Positions 8,717-15,747 of a stretch of DNA of 64,000 nucleotides are shown here, piece by piece. Numbering within the stretch: the stretch's first letter is position 1; each line of letters opens with the position of its first letter. The stretch lies in NCBI RefSeq assembly GCF_020075495.1, contig NZ_JABYQT010000012.1, positions 22,116-86,115 on the forward strand, read 5' to 3'. The notes under the pieces are model-generated. The model saw only the letters and a program-made list of their open reading frames with translations. It was not told the origin of the DNA and did no database searches. A program made the position numbers and the translations under genes. This DNA is from Vreelandella aquamarina (GTDB lineage: Bacteria; Pseudomonadota; Gammaproteobacteria; Pseudomonadales; Halomonadaceae).

Positions 8717-9775
8717 ATGTATCAGCGTCTACTAGAACATCTTTCCATGGCGGTACTGCTGCTCGACGGCGAGCTGCGCGTGCGCTGGATGAATCCGGCC
8801 GCTGAAGCATTGCTGGCGGTCAGCTTGAGCCGTGTGGAGGGGATCAGCCTGGATACGCTGCTGGGGGGCGATGAAAGTATCGACCAGGTGCTGGCCAAGG
8901 CGCGTGATGCCTTTCATCCCTATACCCGGCGCGAGGCGCGCCTCACCCCGGTCAGTGGCGAAGCGCTGACGGTGGACTACACCGTTACGCCGCTTTCGGA
9001 AAACGAGCTGCTGCTGGAGATGGAGCCTCGTGATCGCTTGATGCAGATCTCCCGCGAGGAGGCGCTGACCACGCGCCAGGAAACCATCAAGGTACTGGCC
9101 CGGGGGCTGGCCCATGAGGTCAAGAATCCGCTGGGCGGTATTCGTGGTGCCGCACAGCTTCTGGAGCGTGACTTGAGCGATCCGGCGCTGCGTGAGTTTA
9201 CCCATATCATCGTCGAAGAGGTCGATCGCCTGCGCGATCTCGTCGATTCGATGCTCGGCCCCAACCATATCGTCAAGCACGAGCCGGTCAATATCCACAA
9301 GGTGCTGGAGCGGGTTCGTTCACTGCTGATGGCCGAGCATCCGGACGTTGCCATCAGCCGCGACTACGACCCCAGCCTGCCGGATCTCTCCGGCGACGAA
9401 TCGCAGATGATCCAGGCCGTGCTCAACGTGGCCAGAAACGCGGTACAGGCGATGAGCGATGCCGGCACCCCGGCACCGGAACTGACGCTGCGCACCCGTG
9501 CCCGGCGCCAGTTCACGCTTGGCGCCGAACGTCATCGGCTGGTCAGCGAGGTGGGGGTGATCGATAACGGCCCGGGGGTCCCCGAAGGGCTCGAGGAAAC
9601 GCTCTTCTACCCGATGGTATCCGGGCGCGCCGAAGGCAGTGGGCTGGGGCTTTCCATTGCCCAGTCGATCTTGCACCAACATCAAGGATTGATCGAATGC
9701 GATTCACAACCCGGACATACCGAATTTCGTCTACTGATTCCCATGGTTATTAACTGCACCGGAGAAGCGTCATGA
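8717..9775 (+). CDS. glnL: Nitrogen regulation sensor kinase NtrB/GlnL
   Basis: Cytosolic histidine kinase/phosphatase that phosphorylates NtrC under nitrogen limitation, with PII as usual partner (family knowledge). It has a PAS domain at the N terminus (LLLDGELRVRWMNPAAEALL), then the H-box GLAHEVKNPLGGIRGAAQ with the phospho-accepting histidine at residue 133, then N (NVARNAVQAM), G1 (DNGPGVP) and G2 (GSGLGLSIAQ) boxes. There is no membrane segment. I place the start at 8717 (AGGA nine bases upstream); an ATG at 8681 adds 12 residues but lacks a good ribosome binding site and lies almost on the predicted transcription start. The stop overlaps the start of glnG. Confidence 0.95.
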   Translation: MYQRLLEHLSMAVLLLDGELRVRWMNPAAEALLAVSLSRVEGISLDTLLGGDESIDQVLAKARDAFHPYTRREARLTPVSGEALTVDYTVTPLSENELLLEMEPRDRLMQISREEALTTRQETIKVLARGLAHEVKNPLGGIRGAAQLLERDLSDPALREFTHIIVEEVDRLRDLVDSMLGPNHIVKHEPVNIHKVLERVRSLLMAEHPDVAISRDYDPSLPDLSGDESQMIQAVLNVARNAVQAMSDAGTPAPELTLRTRARRQFTLGAERHRLVSEVGVIDNGPGVPEGLEETLFYPMVSGRAEGSGLGLSIAQSILHQHQGLIECDSQPGHTEFRLLIPMVINCTGEAS

Positions 9776-11199
9776 CTGAGGCAACACGTAACGAGGTGGC
9801 GCGCGTGGTCGTGGTGGACGACGACCGTGCTATCCGCTGGGTGCTCGAACGCGCACTGGCACAGCCGGATCTCGATATCGAGTGCATCGAGCGGGCTGAT
9901 ACGGCGCTGTCCAGGCTGCTCGAGGATCCGCCGGACGTGCTGGTCACCGATATCCGCATGCCGGGCATCGACGGGCTGGATCTGATGGCCCGGATTCGCG
10001 AAGCCCACCCGGATCTGCCGGTGATCGTGATGACCGCGCATTCGGACCTGGATAGCGCCGTGGCCTCCTATCAGGGCGGAGCGTTCGAATACCTGCCCAA
10101 GCCGTTCGATGTGGACGAGGCGCTGGCGCTGGTACGCCGAGCAGTGGCCCACGCCCGCGAGCGGCAACGTCCGGTGAGTGTACCCGAAGGATTGAATGCA
10201 GAAATCATCGGTGAAGCGCCGGCCATGCAGGAGGTGTTTCGTGCCATCGGGCGGCTCTCTCACTCGCATATCACGGTGCTGATCAATGGCGAGTCCGGCA
10301 CCGGCAAGGAGCGCGTCGCCCAGGCGCTTCACCAGCATAGCCCGCGAGCGGGCAAGCCGTTCATTGCACTGAACATGGCGGCGATTCCGCGCGATCTTAT
10401 CGAGTCCGAGCTGTTCGGCCACGAGAAGGGGGCGTTTACCGGTGCGGCGGCCCAGCGTCAGGGGCGCTTCGAGCAGGCCAACGGCGGCACGCTGTTTCTC
10501 GATGAAATCGGCGACATGCCGTCGGAAACCCAGACCCGCCTGCTGCGCGTGCTGGCCGATGGGGAGTTCTACCGGGTAGGCGGGCATACGCCAGTCAAGG
10601 TGGATGTACGCATCATCGCCGCAACCCACCAGAATCTTGAATCGCTGGTCGATGAGGGGCGCTTTCGCGAAGACCTTTTCCACCGCCTGAACGTCATCCG
10701 CATTCACCTGCCGCGCCTAGCCGAGCGGCGCGAGGATATCCCCCGGTTGACGCGGCACTTCCTGGCCGAAGCCGCCAAGGAGCTGGCCACGGATATCAAG
10801 GTGCTGACCGCGGACACCGAGGCGCACCTGACCCGCCTGCCGTGGCCGGGCAACGTGCGCCAGCTCGAGAACATCTGCCGCTGGCTGACCGTCATGGCCT
10901 CCGGGCGAGAGATTCTGATCGAGGATCTGCCGCCGGAACTGCGTTCGATTGCAAGCGTAGAGAGCGGCGGCCACGGTGACTGGCGCACGGCGTTTCGGGA
11001 GTGGGCCGACCACGCCCTGGCCGAGGGCCATACGCACCTGCTGGAAGAGGCAGTGCCGGACTTCGAGCGTATCCTGATCGAAACGGCGTTGAAGCATACC
11101 GGCGGGCGCAAGGGCGAAGCCGCCGAGCTGCTGGGCTGGGGCCGCAATACGCTGACGCGCAAGCTCAAGACCCTGCTGCCGGCGCTCGCCGACGAGTAG
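9772..11199 (+). CDS. glnG: Nitrogen response regulator NtrC/GlnG
   Basis: Sigma54-dependent enhancer-binding activator of nitrogen-limitation genes. The receiver domain (about 1-125) has the acidic pocket DDD at 16-18 and the phosphorylation site Asp60 in VTDIRMPG. The AAA+ domain contains Walker A GESGTGKE, the sigma54-contacting GAFTGA loop, Walker B GGTLFLDEIGD and the arginine-rich end typical of the class. A Fis-type helix-turn-helix closes the protein (KGEAAELLGWGRNTLTRKLK). The ATG overlaps the glnL stop (ATGA), so translation is probably coupled; GGAG lies seven bases upstream. NtrC-like sites before both glnA and glnL suggest autoregulation. Confidence 0.98.
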   Translation: MTEATRNEVARVVVVDDDRAIRWVLERALAQPDLDIECIERADTALSRLLEDPPDVLVTDIRMPGIDGLDLMARIREAHPDLPVIVMTAHSDLDSAVASYQGGAFEYLPKPFDVDEALALVRRAVAHARERQRPVSVPEGLNAEIIGEAPAMQEVFRAIGRLSHSHITVLINGESGTGKERVAQALHQHSPRAGKPFIALNMAAIPRDLIESELFGHEKGAFTGAAAQRQGRFEQANGGTLFLDEIGDMPSETQTRLLRVLADGEFYRVGGHTPVKVDVRIIAATHQNLESLVDEGRFREDLFHRLNVIRIHLPRLAERREDIPRLTRHFLAEAAKELATDIKVLTADTEAHLTRLPWPGNVRQLENICRWLTVMASGREILIEDLPPELRSIASVESGGHGDWRTAFREWADHALAEGHTHLLEEAVPDFERILIETALKHTGGRKGEAAELLGWGRNTLTRKLKTLLPALADE

Positions 11200-11208
11200 C
11201 CGAAAGCC

Positions 11209-11754
11209 CTACGGACAGCTGGCCTGAACCGCCTGCTGGTCGAGCGCGTGGCACTGGGCGAGAAAACGCTCGAAATCGCCAAGAATGGTTTCGAGGCTCG
11301 CGTGCAGGCGGTGGTCGTCATCCACCATGCGTAGCGAGAGCCGCTGCCGCTCGGCGTGGTCGATCACCGGGCCAGGTGGCACCACGTCGTCCTGCCAGCC
11401 ATGAATGATATGGGTAAGCCTTGCGCCGATGGTGGGCGAGGTCTGCGGATACTCGGGCAGCCCCAGCGCCGGGGCCAACAGGAAACAGCCGAGCACGGAG
11501 TGCTTCGCGCTGGCCGCGGCGCTTAGCCAGCCTCCCAGGCTCGAACCTGCCAGCACACACTCCTCAGGCTTGTCATTGCGCTTGGCAATGGTCGCCAGCA
11601 GATGCTCCAGGCGTCTTGAGGGTTCTGCCATGCCCCGGTAATCCATGACGACCGCCTCGCAGTCATCCAGTTTTTCCGCAATGCCTTTCAGGGCCTGAAT
11701 CTTCAGGGCGCCCGGCCCGCTTTCCAAGCCGTGTGAGAGATAGACGGTCATCAT
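11209..11754 (-). CDS. Small alpha/beta hydrolase, YqiA-like
   Basis: A compact 181-aa cytosolic serine hydrolase. The oxyanion region SHGLESGP follows the first strand, the nucleophile is in AGSSLGGW, the acid in GWQDDVVPP and the histidine in DDHRLHAS, so the triad looks complete. Length and the HG.ESGP opening resemble the UPF0227/YqiA-type esterases, but I cannot fix a substrate. It converges on glnG with only nine bases between the stop codons and lies directly after the entericidin-like gene (start codons in ATGATG; no clear ribosome binding site), so coupling to that gene is possible. Confidence 0.85.
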   Translation of the reverse strand: MMTVYLSHGLESGPGALKIQALKGIAEKLDDCEAVVMDYRGMAEPSRRLEHLLATIAKRNDKPEECVLAGSSLGGWLSAAASAKHSVLGCFLLAPALGLPEYPQTSPTIGARLTHIIHGWQDDVVPPGPVIDHAERQRLSLRMVDDDHRLHASLETILGDFERFLAQCHALDQQAVQASCP

Positions 11755-11759
11755 GGAGA

Positions 11760-11894
11760 TCAGCTCGCTGCGGACTGTTGAATGGCCTTGCCGCCTTGCT
11801 CGATATCTTCACCGGCGCCGTGAATGGTGTTGCAGCCGCTCAAGACAAGCAGCGTCGTCAGTAGCCCTACACCCAGTATTACCCTGCGTTTCAT
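11760..11894 (-). CDS. Entericidin-family small lipoprotein (44 aa)
   Basis: This short gene encodes 44 residues starting MKRRVILGVGLLTTLLVLSG and then Cys21. The lipobox is LSGC, so the mature lipoprotein has about 24 residues. The mature part CNTIHGAGEDIEQGGKAIQQ closely follows the entericidin A/B pattern CNT..GAG.DI..GG.A. GAGGA lies nine bases before the ATG. The family includes stress-related small membrane lipoproteins paired as toxin and antidote in enteric bacteria; only one copy is present here, so that role cannot be assumed. It ends six bases before the start of the hydrolase on the same strand. Confidence 0.9.
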   Translation of the reverse strand: MKRRVILGVGLLTTLLVLSGCNTIHGAGEDIEQGGKAIQQSAAS

Positions 11895-12126
11895 GGAACC
11901 ATTTCCTCAAGTGTCATTGGTGAACGAGACAGTAGCGCTTGTTCAGCGAAGGCACTTGAGTGGGCAAGCAGTGAGGTTCGCCATCGCGCGGCCTGTCTGT
12001 TTTCTATAGTAGCCAGCAATAGCGCAATAGGTAAGAAAAACTCGCCGTGTCAGATAAGCCCCCAGCACCACGCGTAAGCGGTCATCTTCACGAGGCGCTG
12101 CGAGCTTGTGCGGCCGGTTAGCCAGG

Positions 12127-12678
12127 TCACCGGGAAGAAGGCGTGTTGGCGTCTTGTTCACTGGCCGGCGGAATATAGCGTGTCTTGGTCGCGCCTTCCC
12201 GGTAGGTCATCTCTGAGGGCAGTTGCAGGATCTCGATGAGGCTTTTCCAGGGAGTATGGCAAAACCAGAGCTGGTTGCCTGGCCCGCTTTCGGCTCCAGA
12301 GCACTCCTGCGGCCCGTCGAACATGGTGCCACCGGCTTGCCTGATGGCGCGCCCTGCAGCTTGGATATCGTCAACCACGATGGAGAAGTGAGTGGGACCG
12401 AGGGTGCTGATATTGGCCGGTTCACCGGTGGGGCTTGCCACCTCGATCAGCTCCAGATTGGCGCCTGTGCCCATACGCAGCATGGAAATGGCACGCTGCG
12501 CATTGTCGTGGGGCATACCGTTGATGGGTCCTACCTGCTCACCGGACTGGTCATCTGCGCTCTTGGGAAGCGTCCGATAAAGTACCTCTGCGTCAAACGC
12601 CTGGATGAAAAACGCTTCGGCTTCTTCAATGTTGGGAACCGTTAGGGCGATATGCTCGATACCACGTACAAAACTCAT
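12127..12678 (-). CDS. VOC (glyoxalase/dioxygenase) superfamily protein
   Basis: A 183-aa cytosolic protein with two beta-alpha-beta-beta-beta modules of the vicinal oxygen chelate fold. The first starts GIEHIALTVPNIEEAEAFF, the second GPTHFSIVVDDIQAAGRAI; histidines early in each and the glutamate in LIEILQLP are plausible metal ligands. The length exceeds a plain glyoxalase I (about 130 aa) because of an insertion after the first module and a polar tail. AAGGAG lies seven bases before the start. It could be an isomerase, a dioxygenase or a resistance protein; nothing nearby fixes the substrate. It is followed on its strand by about 230 bp without a convincing gene. Confidence 0.85.
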   Translation of the reverse strand: MSFVRGIEHIALTVPNIEEAEAFFIQAFDAEVLYRTLPKSADDQSGEQVGPINGMPHDNAQRAISMLRMGTGANLELIEVASPTGEPANISTLGPTHFSIVVDDIQAAGRAIRQAGGTMFDGPQECSGAESGPGNQLWFCHTPWKSLIEILQLPSEMTYREGATKTRYIPPASEQDANTPSSR

Positions 12679-13007
12679 GCGTTACTCCTTGAAGGTGGCG
12701 GTGGCAATGTCAGTCAGCTGTTGTTCAAGCGGCTTGGAAACCTCGCGTATGCCACGCGATCGTTACTCGCCTAACGAGTGTAGGACAGCACGCCAGGGTA
12801 ATCCCAATAAGCAGTACAAATATTGTATGAAAGGCGCCAAACGTTACATGCTGTGGAGTATTTTTTTGTCGCATGTGCCTTTTTTAACCACTTTTGTGGT
12901 CGCGTCAGGTGGGGATGAGAGTGAGCGGTTTATTTATAAGGTATTGTTTTTAATAATAAATAATTCAAATTGGCATGATATGGCCCAGCGTGTGCAATAC
13001 TTAGGTA
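12679..13007. other. Intergenic region upstream of the regulatory RNA
   Basis: No gene is supported here. The stretch becomes markedly AT-rich between about 12930 and 12975. It contains a perfect dyad TACAA-ATA-TTGTA at 12815-12827 that could be an operator. An extended -10 element (TGC-AATACT) lies at 12993-13001. I looked for the GacA palindrome (TGTAAG...CTTACA) known upstream of Rsm RNAs in pseudomonads and did not find one. Confidence 0.5.
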
Positions 13008-13188
13008 GCAACAACGTGAGCAAGATGACAGACGATAAGGGAAGGCAGGAGCCATACGTAGAAGAATAGGGAAGCTCAAGGACACTCATCTTGCTCACTT
13101 GTATTAGCGTAAGGACACGCTAATCGTCGAGGCCAGGGAGTGGCGCAGATGCAAAACGACCATTTCGCACCAGCGGAATGGTTTTTTT
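13008..13188 (+). ncRNA. Probable CsrA/RsmA-sequestering sRNA (CsrB/RsmZ class)
   Basis: Between 13016 and 13182 the + strand encodes a strongly structured RNA without an open reading frame. A 13-bp perfect long-range stem pairs GTGAGCAAGATGA (13016-13028) with TCATCTTGCTCAC (13086-13098). Next comes a 7-bp hairpin TTAGCGT/ACGCTAA (13104-13123) presenting AAGGAC in its loop, the classic CsrA site. Six GGA motifs occur in about 100 nt (13040, 13048, 13070, 13080, 13113, 13137). A Rho-independent terminator ends it (13159-13188). An extended -10 (TGC-AATACT) at 12993-13001 puts the 5' end near 13008. The RNA would bind several CsrA dimers and relieve repression of their targets; this function is inferred from structure alone. 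Confidence 0.8.
13159..13188 (+). terminator. Terminator of the sRNA
   Basis: ACCATTTCGC (13159-13168) pairs with GCGGAATGGT (13173-13182) with one G-U pair, loop ACCA, then seven T. A textbook intrinsic terminator. Confidence 0.93.
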
Positions 13189-13362
13189 GCGTTTTTATTT
13201 TTTCGCAAGCTATTGATAGTTATAATAATTTTGTGCCGTCGCAATAATATGCAAAGCCTTTGTACAGATGAAGCCAGCGATTTAGTCTATCCTTTCGGCA
13301 TACTAAATCTAAGCGGTTAGAAAACGACAACGCACAGCCGCGTATTTTCAGGGACAAGCGTA

Positions 13363-13494
13363 ATGGCGATGGTACTGATGTTATGCATGTTTGTACTGTT
13401 CTTGGGGTTTTCTGCCATCGGTCTGTACATGATGTTCAAGACCCCTTTTATAGTAGCCACCGAAGAGAGGGAAGATTTGCCACCTGATATTTGA
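13363..13494 (+). CDS. Possible small membrane peptide (43 aa)
   Basis: The ATG at 13363 opens a 43-residue frame: MAMVLMLCMFVLFLGFSAIG followed by a short basic turn and the acidic tail ATEEREDLPPDI. One transmembrane helix with a charged cytoplasmic or periplasmic tail is predicted. AGGGA lies about nine bases upstream. I recognise no family. A real gene is plausible because the residue composition is strongly that of a single-span membrane peptide and the frame stands alone in a gene-free stretch downstream of the sRNA terminator, but a chance frame cannot be excluded. Confidence 0.45.
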   Translation: MAMVLMLCMFVLFLGFSAIGLYMMFKTPFIVATEEREDLPPDI

Positions 13495-13583
13495 CCCGTC
13501 TCACCGCCAGCCTGCTCCAAGGCAGGGTTCAACGCACATCTGCTGCTATTTCTTGTCTACCGTACTCTTTTCTGCCCTACCCC

Positions 13584-13623
13584 ATGAAGCCCCATGCCTG
13601 CCAGTGCACGCATGGGGCTTCAT
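13584..13623. repeat. 14-bp inverted repeat, likely transcription end of gltS
   Basis: ATGAAGCCCCATGC (13584-13597) and GCATGGGGCTTCAT (13610-13623) are perfect complements with a 12-nt loop. The right arm plus GTCAGG is then repeated in tandem at 13624-13639 (GGGCTTCATGTCAGG). It lies 28 bp past the stop of the leftward symporter gene. No T-run follows on either strand, so it may be a processing or stability hairpin and not a simple terminator. Confidence 0.55.
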
Positions 13624-13651
13624 GTCAGGGGGCTTCATGTCAGGGCTTGTG

Positions 13652-15100
13652 TCATGACGACTGCTTCCAGCGGCCCTTGCCCCGCCCGGGGATCATGCGG
13701 CCAAAGTAAAGCAGCCCGAAGGCCAGCCAGCCAAGGGTCAGCACCGCGGTGAATATCAGTACGGCCAGGGCGCCGAACTCGGCGATCAGCGGCAGCGCCG
13801 CGGCGGTAAACAAGCCGCCGCCTACCACCGGCTCGAACATGAGCTGCTTGTAGCCAAAGCTCTCGAAGGCACCGGACTCGTTTTTCGGGTCTGCCATGCG
13901 CATCAATAAAAGGCCGGTAACCGTAACGCCCATGGACTGGCCGAAATCGCCGATGCCCCGTTCGAACCAGTTCTCCGGAATGACCCGTGGGGCGATCACG
14001 ACCAGCACGAAAAGCCCCCAGGCGATGCCCGCCACGGAAAGCAGCAAAAACGGCAGGAAGTAGTCGCCCAGCGTGGTCAGCGATAGCGTGGCGAGAGCCG
14101 CCACGATGGTGAAGTCCAAAGCCGTGCCGGCAATCCTTGCCATGGTGCGGGTAGAAACGTGGTGCTCGAGACCGAACCGGGTGATCACCAGTTGAACGAT
14201 GACGCCCCCTATCATGGCAATGGGGAACAGCGGAACGTGCGCCAGTATTTCCAGCCCATCGTTGCGTGCCCAGGTCATCTGCTCGACCCACTGCAGACCG
14301 GACAGGATCAGCCAGCCGAGCAAGATGGCGATACCCACCAGGCCAATATGCAGGCTCAGCGGGTCCGTGGTGCCGGCTTCATGGGTCAGGTCTTTCTTGA
14401 ACTCGCTGAACTCGTCGGTTGAGGGGCGCTCATCCTCGCGCATCAAGTCATCCGGGTCGTCGCTCTCCTTGCTGGGGGTAATCAAGCCCCGGCGTGCGGC
14501 GATATTGATCATCAGCGTACCGATCAGCACGCCGGACACGATCCCGACCGTGGCGAGCCCCAGCGCAAGGTCGGCGCCTTCCTCAAAGCCCAAGTCGGCA
14601 AAGGTATCAGCCATGCCGGCTGCCGTACCGTGGCCGCCTTCAAAGCCGATCTCGATCAGCGCTCCTACCATCGGGTTCATGTTGAACAAGGGAGCCAGTA
14701 CCAGCAGCGCCAGGGTAAGTCCCACCACGTACTGCCCCCAGGCCATGGTCTGGCCCACCACCACCTGAGGCCCGGCGCGCATCCAGATCGTCCTGGGCCC
14801 GGGGATGGCCTTGCCGATGAACAGCGCGGCAAATACCACATTGATCAATAGCCCTGGAAGCGCCGACCAGCTCTCCTGCACGTAGGCGGGAAACAGGCCT
14901 GGGCTATCATCGAACAGGGTGGGGATCAAACGGCCGATGACATCCGGGCCCAGCAGCAAGAGGATAAGTCCGGCAATCACCGAGCTTGGCATGAAGAGCC
15001 TGCGCAGCCAGGCAAGTTTCAGGCGCAGTGCATTGCTGGCCACCAGGGCCAGCGCAATGATCACCAGCGCCACGAAGAGTTCGCCAACCGTCATGGTCAT
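13652..15100 (-). CDS. GltS-type sodium/glutamate symporter family protein
   Basis: A 482-aa inner-membrane carrier with about 11-12 hydrophobic segments. The signature GFEGGHGTAAGMADTFADLGF matches the glycine-rich pore loop (GGHGTAAG) of the GltS family, and a second similar region (IGDFGQSMGVTVTGLLLMRM) occupies the second inverted half, as expected from the family's internal repeat. Between the halves is a cytoplasmic loop of about 60 residues rich in D and E, longer than in E. coli GltS (401 aa). Glutamate is the family's usual substrate but a different anion is possible. AAGGAG lies eight bases before the ATG at 15100. Confidence 0.9.
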   Translation of the reverse strand: MTMTVGELFVALVIIALALVASNALRLKLAWLRRLFMPSSVIAGLILLLLGPDVIGRLIPTLFDDSPGLFPAYVQESWSALPGLLINVVFAALFIGKAIPGPRTIWMRAGPQVVVGQTMAWGQYVVGLTLALLVLAPLFNMNPMVGALIEIGFEGGHGTAAGMADTFADLGFEEGADLALGLATVGIVSGVLIGTLMINIAARRGLITPSKESDDPDDLMREDERPSTDEFSEFKKDLTHEAGTTDPLSLHIGLVGIAILLGWLILSGLQWVEQMTWARNDGLEILAHVPLFPIAMIGGVIVQLVITRFGLEHHVSTRTMARIAGTALDFTIVAALATLSLTTLGDYFLPFLLLSVAGIAWGLFVLVVIAPRVIPENWFERGIGDFGQSMGVTVTGLLLMRMADPKNESGAFESFGYKQLMFEPVVGGGLFTAAALPLIAEFGALAVLIFTAVLTLGWLAFGLLYFGRMIPGRGKGRWKQSS

Positions 15101-15207
15101 TACATCGCTCCTTAATGAATGCCAGGGCCATGAACCTTGGCAAGACCTGAAATGACTTGGTTGGTTTAAATCTAGCGCTTAATGCTTGAATTGGCGAAGT
15201 GTTCAGG

Positions 15208-15747
15208 TCACCCCATCCAGTAGAGGCTAAGAAAGGCAAAGCCATAACCGATGGCACCGCCGGCGATGACATCACTGATGTAGTGCAGGCCAAGGCCCAC
15301 GCGAGAAATGGCAATCAACAGTGCCAACGGCAGTACGATAGGCAGCAGCCAGGGCGTATGGGCGGCCACCAGCACGCTGAACAGCACGGCGTGCATGGTG
15401 TGTCCGCTTGGGAAGCTGTAGCGGTCACGGGCGGGTTCGCCGCAGTGAACGCCACCAAGGTACGTGATGAACGGCCGTTCGCGGCACAGGCGCGTCTTGA
15501 TCAGCCGATATACCACCATGGCCAGCAGCGCGATGCTGGCGTACTGCATCATGCGCCAGGTACCGTCGGGCTGAAGCCAGGGCTGGGCGGCGATCAACAG
15601 TACCCACACCGGCCAGTCGCCCAAGCGGCTCGCCGTCTGCAGGGTGATTCGCCAGGGACGAAACAGGTTCAGTCGGGTAACGCGCTGGCAAAGCTGCCAC
15701 TCCAGCAGATCAAGACGATCGAACACGACAAGCGGGCGTGGGCGCAT
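15208..15747 (-). CDS. PAP2-family membrane phosphatase
   Basis: An acid phosphatase/phosphatidic-acid-phosphatase-like enzyme of 179 aa with several membrane helices. The three catalytic motifs are present: KTRLCRERP (KX6RP), PSGH, and SRVGLGLHYISDV (SRX5HX3D). Its substrate is likely a lipid phosphate or prenyl diphosphate, cleaved on the outer face of the inner membrane. Start 15747 has GGAGG seven bases upstream and overlaps the end of the glycosyltransferase gene by 38 bp; the longer frame to 15843 would add an arginine-rich head lying inside that gene. Translational coupling with the glycosyltransferase suggests a joint role in glycolipid or lipid-linked sugar metabolism. Confidence 0.9.
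   Translation of the reverse strand: MRPRPLVVFDRLDLLEWQLCQRVTRLNLFRPWRITLQTASRLGDWPVWVLLIAAQPWLQPDGTWRMMQYASIALLAMVVYRLIKTRLCRERPFITYLGGVHCGEPARDRYSFPSGHTMHAVLFSVLVAAHTPWLLPIVLPLALLIAISRVGLGLHYISDVIAGGAIGYGFAFLSLYWMG

Noticed and set aside
11943..12161. 72-codon leftward frame between the entericidin-like gene and the VOC gene
   Set aside because: No ribosome binding site, overlaps the VOC gene end and has mixed composition without a domain.
12971..12984. Sigma54 promoter for the sRNA (TGGCATGATATGGC)
   Set aside because: GG and GC are nine bases apart where ten are needed, and the -12 block is poor; the extended -10 at 12993 is better.
12900..13000. GacA upstream activating sequence for the sRNA
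   Set aside because: No TGTAAG...CTTACA palindrome is present; the AT-rich dyads seen do not fit it.
12605..13069. 154-codon rightward frame crossing the sRNA 5' part
   Set aside because: Runs antisense to the VOC gene start, then through AT-rich promoter DNA and the structured RNA; composition changes abruptly.
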